Shown here one piece after another: positions 1 through 5,708 of a stretch of DNA of 7,181 nt. Both the position numbers and the translations under genes were made by a program. Every line of letters begins with the position of its first letter. Within the stretch, counting starts at the first letter, position 1. The DNA is taken from contig JAAEOP010000906.1 in assembly GCA_024223125.1 (NCBI GenBank), positions 1 through 7,181 of the forward strand, written 5' to 3'. Under the pieces are notes generated by a model that saw nothing but the letters and a program-made list of their open reading frames with translations, was not told the DNA's origin and ran no database searches. The DNA comes from Chloroflexota bacterium (GTDB lineage Bacteria > Chloroflexota > Anaerolineae > Promineifilales > Promineifilaceae).

Positions 1-55
1 CTTGTTGTGCTCCCTCAAGGTCTTGTATTTGATTGGGGTCAAAGTCAGTTAACAT
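1..55 (-). CDS. Start of an unidentified minus-strand gene, cut by the left edge
   Basis: An ATG at 55-53 on the minus strand opens 18 codons that stay in frame to the edge, reading MLTDFDPNQIQDLEGAQQ. The acidic, glutamine-rich composition looks like a true soluble N-terminus. A purine-rich AGAAAG lies about six bases upstream and could serve as a ribosome binding site. The frame is also open upstream to a stop at 145-143, so GTG at 70-68 or TTG at 85-83 are alternative starts. I do not recognise the family with certainty; N-termini of this kind occur in transposases with a coiled-coil N-terminal region (IS66-like), but that is a guess. The surrounding DNA is AT-richer than the rest and lacks the CGGCCG word, which fits a mobile or recently acquired segment. 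Confidence 0.4.
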   Translation of the reverse strand, partial: MLTDFDPNQIQDLEGAQQ

Positions 56-358
56 TGTTTGCTTTCTCACTGCTTTTGTTGACAAGGGTTCATCTATGCT
101 AGACTTTCTGTATTCAAAACTCGTTAGAATTATGGTAGAAGTTCATTTGAATTCTGTCCACCACGACTTATTGAGAAGATACGATTCAATAACAAAATCA
201 AGGTTCTTAAACGGAGATGTTACGGTATATTTGATGTATCCCGCATTTTTCAACGGCTTTATTTGGACTTGGAGGGGTATCGTTTGTATGCTCATCCCTA
301 TTTTTGACACCCCTCACATATGGGTGTGTCACAGGAAAGCCTGAAGAACCACAAATAT
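56..358. other. AT-rich stretch without a convincing gene
   Basis: About 300 bases with no recognisable gene. A 103-codon plus-strand reading frame (33-344, TTG start) has no ribosome binding site and no family resemblance. A 50-codon minus-strand frame (295-143, ATG start) has a plausible composition but no well-spaced ribosome binding site; it ends in the same frame as the left-edge gene, separated by one stop codon. The base composition is visibly AT-richer than the genes to the right. The stretch may be the upstream region of a mobile element whose coding part lies to the left, or decayed DNA. Confidence 0.4.
305..331. terminator. Imperfect inverted repeat, possible terminator or element end
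   Basis: TGACACCCC (305-313) can pair with GGGTGTGTCA (322-331) around an 8-base loop, with one bulged base. It lies 27 bases past the stop codon of the minus-strand oxidoreductase gene, where a terminator would be expected. There is no T-run after it on the minus strand, so it is not a classical intrinsic terminator. It could instead mark the end of the AT-rich, possibly mobile, segment. Confidence 0.3.
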
Positions 359-847
359 TCAATCTTCTCGGGGGATAAGTAAAAATACGGGAATCTCACG
401 GCCGTTCGTGCGTTCAGCATATTTGGTGTAACCGGCGTAAACATCTACCGCTTTTTGCCAGCAGCGGTCTCGTTCTGGGCCGCTGGTTTGATGGGCGGTG
501 TAGGGGTCGGTACGGCCGTTTATCTGCAATGACACGTCGGGGTACGCCTTGAGGTTGTAATACCAGGCCGGATTTTTCGTGTCGCCACCCCGTGAAGCAA
601 CGATAATCCAATTGTCGCCATCCGCTGTGCAAAGCAGCGGCGTTTGCCGTGGTTGCCCACTTTTAGCCCCTGTCATGGTTACAATGCCAACAGGTTGACC
701 GGGCACTGTACTCAGTTTGCCATTGGTAGCCGCGATGATGCGGCGATCAAGGGTGGAAGCGACGTTGATAAAATACCAGCCCCCCAACCGGGTTGCCAGA
801 AACCGTTCCCCGGCACGGTACCACCAGGGTTTTTTTCTTTGTGTCAT
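359..847 (-). CDS. Deazaflavin-dependent nitroreductase family protein (F420H2-type)
   Basis: A complete 162-residue protein of the family that includes mycobacterial Ddn and related F420H2-dependent quinone or nitro reductases (PF04075/TIGR00026). These small split-barrel enzymes bind the deazaflavin F420 and reduce quinones, nitro compounds or similar acceptors. Visible family marks are GAKSGQPRQTPLL from residue 60, the strand reading NWIIVASRGG (79-88), the block NPAWYYNLKA (92-101) and a C-terminal YAERTNGREIPVFLL. Length is normal for the family. The amphipathic, aromatic N-terminus (KKPWWYRAGERF) resembles the membrane-associating helix seen in some members. The ATG is supported by AAGGGAG at 862-856, eight bases upstream. 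It is transcribed away from the lipoprotein gene. The substrate cannot be told from sequence; some relatives bind other flavins or haem, so cofactor choice is inferred. Confidence 0.88.
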   Translation of the reverse strand: MTQRKKPWWYRAGERFLATRLGGWYFINVASTLDRRIIAATNGKLSTVPGQPVGIVTMTGAKSGQPRQTPLLCTADGDNWIIVASRGGDTKNPAWYYNLKAYPDVSLQINGRTDPYTAHQTSGPERDRCWQKAVDVYAGYTKYAERTNGREIPVFLLIPRED

Positions 848-873
848 TTCGTTTACTCCCTTAACACTTTCTA

Positions 874-901
874 AATGTAAGTCAGTTCATCTGTTACACA
901 A
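874..901 (-). promoter_or_regulatory. Possible promoter for the deazaflavin reductase gene
   Basis: On the minus strand TTGTGT (901-896) and TACATT (879-874) are separated by 16 bases and lie just upstream of the AAGGGAG ribosome binding site. Each box has four of six bases in common with the sigma-70 consensus, so this is a weak candidate in an AT-rich gap. The gap from 848 to 1007 otherwise holds only the divergent starts of the two flanking genes. Confidence 0.25.
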
Positions 902-1007
902 AATAACGTCATATAGAATATAGGGCATCAATCTAGCCATAGGATAAATTATTTCCTTTGTTGACTTTTTTATGCTTATTGTTCTCATTTAGTATGATGT
1001 TGCAATT

Positions 1008-2792
1008 ATGACAAGACATTCTTTTTCCATTGTACTCCTTCTATTGTTATTGAGCATAACTGCCTGTAAACTATTCGGGGAGAGTGCCGACAAACCCACA
1101 GCATCGGTTCAGGAGACGGCCACTTCGGCTTTGCTTAGCACAGACGCACCTTCTCCCTATTCTCCGCCAACCAACAACGCTGCATTGCCAACTGTGGCTC
1201 TGCCGCCAACGGCCGTGCCCACAATCCCCCCCCCACCCACCCTCCTCCCCTCCCCAACCCCAGCCGATGATTTATCATTGACCCCCGATGGCGTCCACCT
1301 TTACCCCGTACCCGGCATTTATACCGGCGAGCTGGTTACATTTCAGATATTGGCTAACGTCCCCCCTCACGTAAACCCAAACGACGTAACCGTGCATATT
1401 TTGGTAGATTATCAAGATGTCGTCAGCGGAACATTGGATGCGGCCAATTTGCAGGGGGGCGGCGTAGGTTTGTTTGAATGGGCATGGGATACACAGGATG
1501 CTGCTGGCGATCATCTGATTCATGTTATTTTAGACCGATATGATACGGTGCAAAACGGGGATGAAAATCGGGAAAACAACCAGGCGTCCCTAACCGTAAC
1601 CATCCAAAACAGCGTCACATTATCTCGCTCAGAACAAAATGCGGCCTGGATTACCAGAGAGAGTGATTGCTGCCGGTTACATGTGGTCAGCGGCACGGCC
1701 GCCGCCCGTGATCTAAATCAGTTGGTTAATAGAGTGGAAACGGCCGTCAGCCAGGCCGCTATCAGTCTGGACGAACAGCCCAACCACAAGCTGGATGTCT
1801 ACCTGATTGATCGCGTTATAGGACAGGGTGGTTATGCCGGCTATGATATCGTCATTTCCTATTTAGACCGCAGCTATGCTAATAATGGCTTTCAGCAGGT
1901 CATGACCCATGAAGCGGTGCATATTCTGGATCGCCAATTCGCTCCCGAGCGCATCAGTTTTCTGGCCGAAGGTGTAGCTACCTGGGCCAGCGGGGGCCAT
2001 TACAAACCGGAAAATCTTACCCAGCGGTCAGCCGCATTGATCACATTAGATGAATATATTCCCCTGCCGCAGTTGATAGACAGTTTCTACCCAGTACAAC
2101 ATGAAATTGGTTATCTGGAAGCGGCTGGCTTTGTCACATACCTGGTTAACCATTATGGCTGGTCTACCTTCCGCAATTTTTATAGCGACGTTACCCGCGA
2201 AGATGACGATACACTTTCTACGGCCGTAGACAAAAACATGCAGCGCTATTTCAACACCACATTGGCTCAGGCAGAAACAGATTGGCTGCGTGAATTAGCC
2301 CAACTACCAGAAAACAATGCCGCCGTGTCTGACCTGCAAACCACCATCCGCTTCTACAATGTCATGCGCCGTTACCAACAACTATACGATCCCACCGCCT
2401 ACTTCCTGACAGCCTGGTTGCCCCCTCCCGAAACCTTAGAACAAAAAGGCAATCCCGCCGACCTGACCCGCCATCCGGCCACTGAAATCAATGTCACCTT
2501 AGAAGTGATGTTACAAGCGGCCGATACGGCCGTGCGTCAGGCTGATTACCATGAAGCCAATATCCTGTTAGACAGCATTACTCGCGTCCTGGATAACGAC
2601 GGCGCCTTTGTAGACCCTCTGGCTCATACCTATCTGAATGTGGTGCAAACGGCAACGGCCGCTGGCTACGAAGTACAGCAGGTACACCTAAACGGCAAAC
2701 GAGCCACCGTTACCGTCACCGAAAAAAATAGTTCCGAATTAACAGATTTAAGCGTCATTTTGTCCGGTCAGGATTGGGTTTTGTGGAACTAG
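1008..2792 (+). CDS. Lipoprotein with CARDB-like and HExxH metallopeptidase-like domains
   Basis: A 594-residue exported protein. Residues 1-20 form a lipoprotein signal peptide: an RH charge, the hydrophobic core IVLLLLLLSI, then the lipobox ITAC with Cys20 as the lipidated residue. Residues 21-90 are a Pro/Thr/Ala/Ser-rich linker. Residues about 90-200 form a beta-rich domain ending ENNQASLTVTIQ, a pattern typical of CARDB/Ig-like folds. Residues about 205-430 contain HEAVH at 301-305 followed by FLAEGVATW with Glu321, the arrangement of zinc gluzincins of the peptidase MA type: two His ligands, catalytic Glu302 and a likely third ligand Glu321. The rest is mostly helical and unassigned. 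It probably sits on the outer face of the membrane. No ribosome binding site precedes the ATG, and TATGAT at 993-998 would give a leaderless message. Protease activity is inferred from the motif alone, and the substrate is unknown. Confidence 0.75.
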   Translation: MTRHSFSIVLLLLLLSITACKLFGESADKPTASVQETATSALLSTDAPSPYSPPTNNAALPTVALPPTAVPTIPPPPTLLPSPTPADDLSLTPDGVHLYPVPGIYTGELVTFQILANVPPHVNPNDVTVHILVDYQDVVSGTLDAANLQGGGVGLFEWAWDTQDAAGDHLIHVILDRYDTVQNGDENRENNQASLTVTIQNSVTLSRSEQNAAWITRESDCCRLHVVSGTAAARDLNQLVNRVETAVSQAAISLDEQPNHKLDVYLIDRVIGQGGYAGYDIVISYLDRSYANNGFQQVMTHEAVHILDRQFAPERISFLAEGVATWASGGHYKPENLTQRSAALITLDEYIPLPQLIDSFYPVQHEIGYLEAAGFVTYLVNHYGWSTFRNFYSDVTREDDDTLSTAVDKNMQRYFNTTLAQAETDWLRELAQLPENNAAVSDLQTTIRFYNVMRRYQQLYDPTAYFLTAWLPPPETLEQKGNPADLTRHPATEINVTLEVMLQAADTAVRQADYHEANILLDSITRVLDNDGAFVDPLAHTYLNVVQTATAAGYEVQQVHLNGKRATVTVTEKNSSELTDLSVILSGQDWVLWN

Positions 2793-2803
2793 ACAAGTAG
2801 CCA

Positions 2804-2837
2804 AAGTCCCCGGCGCTTTCGGAAGCGCCGGGGACTT
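2804..2837. terminator. 15-bp perfect GC-rich hairpin after the lipoprotein gene
   Basis: AAGTCCCCGGCGCTT (2804-2818), a TCGG loop and the exact complement AAGCGCCGGGGACTT (2823-2837) form a very stable stem 11 bases after the lipoprotein stop. Neither strand has a T-run after it, so termination would have to be Rho-assisted or depend on the stem alone; it may instead protect the 3' end. A second element, GACAAGT (2792-2798), can pair with ACTTGTC (2834-2840) and would compete with the base of this stem. Confidence 0.65.
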
Positions 2838-2872
2838 GTCATAGACATAGAAGGTGAAAAATTCAGCTTTTA

Positions 2873-2881
2873 TGCTACAAT
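2873..2881 (+). promoter_or_regulatory. Candidate extended -10 promoter for the DUF151 gene
   Basis: TGCTACAAT at 2873-2881 matches the extended -10 pattern TGnTATAAT with one mismatch in the hexamer. No good -35 box is present at the usual distance, as is common for extended -10 promoters. It would start a message with a leader of roughly 80 bases. The position, between the hairpin and the next gene, is right for an independent promoter. Confidence 0.35.
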
Positions 2882-2970
2882 GCTTGAGATTAGATGTAAC
2901 TGTTTGCACAGACATTAGAGGAGTTAAATTCATTCTCCTTGCGCCGAAAATAACTGCAAAGAAGGTTCTC

Positions 2971-3477
2971 ATGATTGAAGTACTCGTAGACAGTATACGT
3001 ATCAGTCTTGTTTCCCAACATCGCATTGTTGTCTTGCGGGAAACAGACAATGAGCGCCAATTGCCTATCTGGATTGGCCCTTATGAGGCTGACGCGATTA
3101 CCATCGAATTACAAGATGTAGAAGTTGCCCGCCCAGTAACACATGATTTATTAAAGAGTGTTATCGAGACATTAGGTGGCAAAGTATCCCACGTCTTAAT
3201 CAAGGCGCTGCACGATGGTGTATTTTACGCCAGCCTGTTTGTGGATATTGGCGGCGACCTAAAAGAGATTGACAGCCGCTCTTCTGACGCCATTGCCCTG
3301 GCAGTGCGGGTAAAAGTACCCATCTTTGTCAATGAAGAAGTGATGGACGCCGTCGGGGTTTTACCAGAGCCAGACATTTTGGAAGAAGAAACCGGCGAAG
3401 ATGAGTCGGAAGAGATTCTGGATGTTTTCTCAGACTTTGTAGATACGCTGGATTTTGAAGATTTTGACGAAAAGTAA
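2971..3477 (+). CDS. DUF151 bifunctional nuclease family protein
   Basis: A 168-residue protein of the DUF151/bifunctional nuclease family (PF02577; Thermotoga TM0160 is a structural member). The family fingerprint is easy to see: [15 protein letters not shown] at the start, [15 protein letters not shown], the [17 protein letters not shown] block, FYASLFV, and [19 protein letters not shown] followed by EEVMDAVGV. Plant and some bacterial members have been reported to have nuclease activity, but the role in bacteria is not settled. The last 40 residues are strongly acidic and carry no UVR domain. The ATG at 2971 is chosen because it begins the conserved MIEV and is preceded by AAAGAAGG five bases upstream; an upstream GTG at 2854 in the same frame would add a 39-residue extension unlike the family. 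It contains no CGGCCG word, unlike its neighbours. It is co-directional with dnaB and separated by 142 bases. Confidence 0.9.
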   Translation: MIEVLVDSIRISLVSQHRIVVLRETDNERQLPIWIGPYEADAITIELQDVEVARPVTHDLLKSVIETLGGKVSHVLIKALHDGVFYASLFVDIGGDLKEIDSRSSDAIALAVRVKVPIFVNEEVMDAVGVLPEPDILEEETGEDESEEILDVFSDFVDTLDFEDFDEK

Positions 3478-3500
3478 CGGCAAATGTTGGGTAACTGGAT

Positions 3501-3528
3501 AATTACTTGATTCCCCAATTACTTAATT
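3501..3528. repeat. AT-rich 12-base direct repeat
   Basis: AATTACTTGATT (3501-3512) and AATTACTTAATT (3517-3528) differ at one base and are 16 bases apart start to start. They sit in the gap between the DUF151 gene and dnaB. They resemble the AT-rich short repeats that fill the next intergenic gap after dnaB, but the unit is different. Confidence 0.55.
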
Positions 3529-3570
3529 GCCACTCTCCATAAACAAACAACTTGATAAGCCAAACTTGCA

Positions 3571-3604
3571 GTAGAACGTGAAACGAACTTGTTTCACGTT
3601 TTGC
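3571..3604. promoter_or_regulatory. Perfect inverted repeat of parS-like half-sites upstream of dnaB
   Basis: AACGTGAAAC (3575-3584) and GTTTCACGTT (3591-3600) are exact complements around GAACTT, and wobble pairs extend the stem to 3571-3604. The arms contain GTGAAAC and GTTTCAC, the half-sites of the bacterial parS consensus TGTTTCACGTGAAACA, but in outward order. The site ends 15 bases before the dnaB start. It could be an operator, a hairpin terminator for the DUF151 gene (a short TTTT follows), or a degenerate ParB site. Confidence 0.55.
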
Positions 3605-3619
3605 ATTTGAAAACCACCC

Positions 3620-4960
3620 ATGAGTACAATTGAACGCTTGCCACCACACAGCCTAGAAGCCGAAGAAGCATTATTAGGGTCGCTCCTCATTGATCCCGAC
3701 GCCATTTTTGATGTCGGTACATTTTTACGCCCCAATACATTTTACCGTACACCCAACCAATGGATATTTGAAGCAATTCTGACCCTGAATGATCGTCGGG
3801 AACCGGTTGACCTGATTACCTTGACGGAAGAACTGCGACGGCGCGAGCAACTGGAAGAAGCTGGCGGCGAAGCGTACATCATCAGTCTGATCAATACAGT
3901 TCCTACGGCTATCAATGCGGTAACTTACGGCCGTTTGGTAGAAGCGGCTGCCCTGCGTCGCCAAATGATCGGTGCGGCCGGAACCATTGCCAACCTGGCC
4001 TACGACGAAGCCGAAGACATCAACATTGTCATAGACCGTGCCGAACAAGCCCTCTTTAGCATCAGCGAAGATCGCACTACCCGCGACCTCGTCCCCGTCA
4101 AACAAATTGCCCGTGATTACCTGGAACGCATCGAAAAACTACACGAACGTGGCGACGACATTATTGGCGTCCCCACCGGCTTTACTGACCTGGACCGGCT
4201 GCTTGGCGGCCTGAATAAGTCAGATCTCATGATTCTGGCCGGACGGCCGGGGATGGGGAAAACCGCGTTACAAATGGGCATTGGCTTAACGGCCGCTACC
4301 CGCTACGGAAAACGCATTGCCATCTTCAACCTGGAAATGTCTGGCGAACAATTAGTACAACGCATGATTGCGGCCGAGACGCGCATAGATTCACAGCGAC
4401 TGCGGCGCGGCAAACTGCACGAACACGAATGGCCGCTTTTTATGGAAGCAATCGGCCGTCTCTCAGAAACACGCATCTTCATTGACGACACCCCTTCCAT
4501 CACCCCCAACCAACTGCGTACCAAATGCCGCCGCCTGTATGCAGAACATGGCCTGGATTTGGTAATGATTGATTATTTGCAATTGATGCAAACAGAACGG
4601 GGTTCCAATAATCGCGTTCAGGAAATTAGCGAGATTTCCCGCAGCCTAAAAGGTTTGGCACGTGAATTGGATGTGCCCGTTCTGGCGGCCGCCCAACTTA
4701 GCCGTGCTGTCGAACAACGTCAAGATAAACGGCCGTTGCTTTCCGACCTTAGAGACAGCGGTTCCATCGAGCAAGACGCCGACATTGTCATGTTTATTTA
4801 CCGCGACGAATATTACAACCCGGACACTACCGAACGGCCGAACATCGCCGAAGTCAACATTGCCAAACACCGTAATGGCCCCACCGGCGCTATAGACTTG
4901 TACTGGCATGGCAAACTGGCTACCTTCCGCAACTTGCAACGCCAGGAGATAAATCTCTAG
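3620..4960 (+). CDS. dnaB: Replicative DNA helicase DnaB
   Basis: A complete 446-residue DnaB, the hexameric 5'-3' helicase that unwinds DNA ahead of the replication fork. The N-terminal domain (about 5-110) starts with the typical LPPHSLEAEEALLGSLLIDP. A linker (about 111-180) leads to the RecA-like ATPase: Walker A GRPGMGKT at 208-215 with Lys214, the FNLEMS motif with likely catalytic Glu239, Walker B LVMIDYLQL with Asp318, then VPVLAAAQLSRAVEQR and LSDLRDSGSIEQDADIVMF, the conserved DnaB motif near the C-terminus. Length is normal and no intein interrupts it. No ribosome binding site precedes the ATG at 3620. Downstream lie a DnaD-domain gene and a loader-type ATPase, which supports a helicase-loading cluster. 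Nine CGGCCG words lie in it, in all three codon phases. Confidence 0.97.
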   Translation: MSTIERLPPHSLEAEEALLGSLLIDPDAIFDVGTFLRPNTFYRTPNQWIFEAILTLNDRREPVDLITLTEELRRREQLEEAGGEAYIISLINTVPTAINAVTYGRLVEAAALRRQMIGAAGTIANLAYDEAEDINIVIDRAEQALFSISEDRTTRDLVPVKQIARDYLERIEKLHERGDDIIGVPTGFTDLDRLLGGLNKSDLMILAGRPGMGKTALQMGIGLTAATRYGKRIAIFNLEMSGEQLVQRMIAAETRIDSQRLRRGKLHEHEWPLFMEAIGRLSETRIFIDDTPSITPNQLRTKCRRLYAEHGLDLVMIDYLQLMQTERGSNNRVQEISEISRSLKGLARELDVPVLAAAQLSRAVEQRQDKRPLLSDLRDSGSIEQDADIVMFIYRDEYYNPDTTERPNIAEVNIAKHRNGPTGAIDLYWHGKLATFRNLQRQEINL

Positions 4961-5002
4961 CAATTGACAATTAACAATTGTCAATTAACAATTGTCAATT
5001 AT
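4961..5002. repeat. Six tandem CAATTNN heptads filling the dnaB to DnaD-gene gap
   Basis: Starting at 4961, 4968, 4975, 4982, 4989 and 4996, each seven-base unit begins CAATT and ends GA, AA, GT, AA, GT and AT. The array starts the base after the dnaB stop codon and its last unit runs into the ATG of the next gene. It is also self-complementary: AATTGACAATT (4962-4972) pairs perfectly with AATTGTCAATT (4976-4986) over a three-base loop. Heptameric tandem repeats of this general kind are known from cyanobacterial intergenic DNA. Confidence 0.85.
4964..4992 (+). promoter_or_regulatory. Possible promoter formed inside the heptad array
   Basis: The repeat happens to spell a perfect -35 box TTGACA (4964-4969), then 17 bases, then AACAAT (4987-4992), which shares four of six bases with the -10 consensus. 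A start about seven bases later would fall at the ATG at 5001 and give a leaderless message, which fits the absence of a ribosome binding site there. It could equally be coincidence in AT-rich repeat DNA. Confidence 0.3.
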
Positions 5003-5708
5003 GAAAGGGTTCCCCGGATTTCCCGAAGGCAAGTTACGACTGACGCAGATACCCAATCTGTTTTTTAGCGATCTGCTGCCCCATATTGATAATCTGGCCG
5101 AGATGAAAGTGACGTTGTATGCTTTTTGGGCCTTGCACCAAAAAGAAGGCCAGGTGCGTTATATGCGTCTGACTGATTTTTTGAATGATACAGAATTCAT
5201 TAAAGGGTTGGGGCCAACCACGCAGTTGGCTACCGAAAATTTGCTAGACGGTGTGGAACGCGCCGTAGCCAGAGGAACCTTTTTACACATTAATATTGAA
5301 AGCGCCGATGGCAAGATGGATTTATATTTTCTCAACAGCGCTAAAGGGCGGGCGGCCGTAGAAGGCATTACCAAAGGCGAATGGCGGCCGAATCCCGATG
5401 AAGACGAACCGATTACCCTGCTAGTGGAACGGCCGAACATCTTCATCCTATACGAGCAAAACATCGGCCCCCTGACGCCTATCGTGGCCGATGAACTGCG
5501 CGACGCCGAACAAACATACCCGCCGCGCTGGATTGAGGAAGCGATTCAACGAGCCGTAGAAAACAATGTCCGCAAATGGCGCTATGTTGTCAGCATACTA
5601 GAACGCTGGCGGCAAGAAGGAAAACAACATGGAATCGGCCGCCGAGATACTCAAAAAGAGCTACGCCAACAAGTTCCCGATGAATACAAAGACATCATCA
5701 AACGATAA
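5001..5708 (+). CDS. DnaD-domain primosome-like protein
   Basis: A 235-residue protein with a C-terminal DnaD-type domain (PF07261, DnaB_2/DnaD family) at about 145-208: NIFILYEQNIGPLTP opens it, then a helix with IEEAIQRAVENNVRKW, ending RYVVSILERWRQEG, which matches the family's YxxxIL..W signature. In Firmicutes, DnaD and DnaB-type proteins bind DNA and help place the replicative helicase during initiation and fork restart. The N-terminal part (1-130), starting GFPEGKLRLTQIPNLFFSDLL, resembles the winged-helix half seen in some chromosomal DnaD-like proteins but is less certain. ATG 5001 is preferred over an in-frame TTG at 4992, since the latter lies inside the repeat array. There is no ribosome binding site. 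Its last 80 bases overlap the loader gene in another frame. Position after dnaB and before a loader supports the role. Confidence 0.85.
   Translation: MKGFPGFPEGKLRLTQIPNLFFSDLLPHIDNLAEMKVTLYAFWALHQKEGQVRYMRLTDFLNDTEFIKGLGPTTQLATENLLDGVERAVARGTFLHINIESADGKMDLYFLNSAKGRAAVEGITKGEWRPNPDEDEPITLLVERPNIFILYEQNIGPLTPIVADELRDAEQTYPPRWIEEAIQRAVENNVRKWRYVVSILERWRQEGKQHGIGRRDTQKELRQQVPDEYKDIIKR
5614..5620 (+). promoter_or_regulatory. Ribosome binding site inside the DnaD gene that sets the loader start
   Basis: AAGAAGG lies eight bases before ATG 5629. It supports this start over a later in-frame ATG at 5680, which has nothing comparable upstream. Use of this site implies that ribosomes translating the end of the DnaD gene are coupled to the start of the loader gene. 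Confidence 0.5.

Noticed and set aside
143..295. Minus-strand 50-codon reading frame with protein-like composition
   Set aside because: No properly spaced ribosome binding site and no recognisable family; mentioned only within the AT-rich region entry.
33..344. Plus-strand 103-codon reading frame starting with TTG
   Set aside because: No ribosome binding site, no family resemblance, unlikely composition (many Cys, Trp and His), and it overlaps the opposing gene start at 55.
961..998. Canonical promoter with TTGACT (961-966) and TATGAT (993-998)
   Set aside because: The spacer would be 26 bases, too long for a standard sigma-70 promoter.
2854..2970. N-terminal extension of the DUF151 protein from a GTG start
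   Set aside because: The added 39 residues do not fit the family, and the ATG at 2971 has its own ribosome binding site directly before the conserved MIEV.
3725..4105. Long antisense reading frame within dnaB, and similar frames opposite the DUF151, DnaD and loader genes
   Set aside because: They are shadows of strongly supported genes and show no family features.
4992..5000. TTG start three codons before the DnaD-gene ATG
   Set aside because: It lies within the heptad repeat and would add only residues encoded by the repeat; ATG 5001 is simpler.
4961..5002. CRISPR-like array
   Set aside because: Seven-base units without spacers are a simple tandem repeat.
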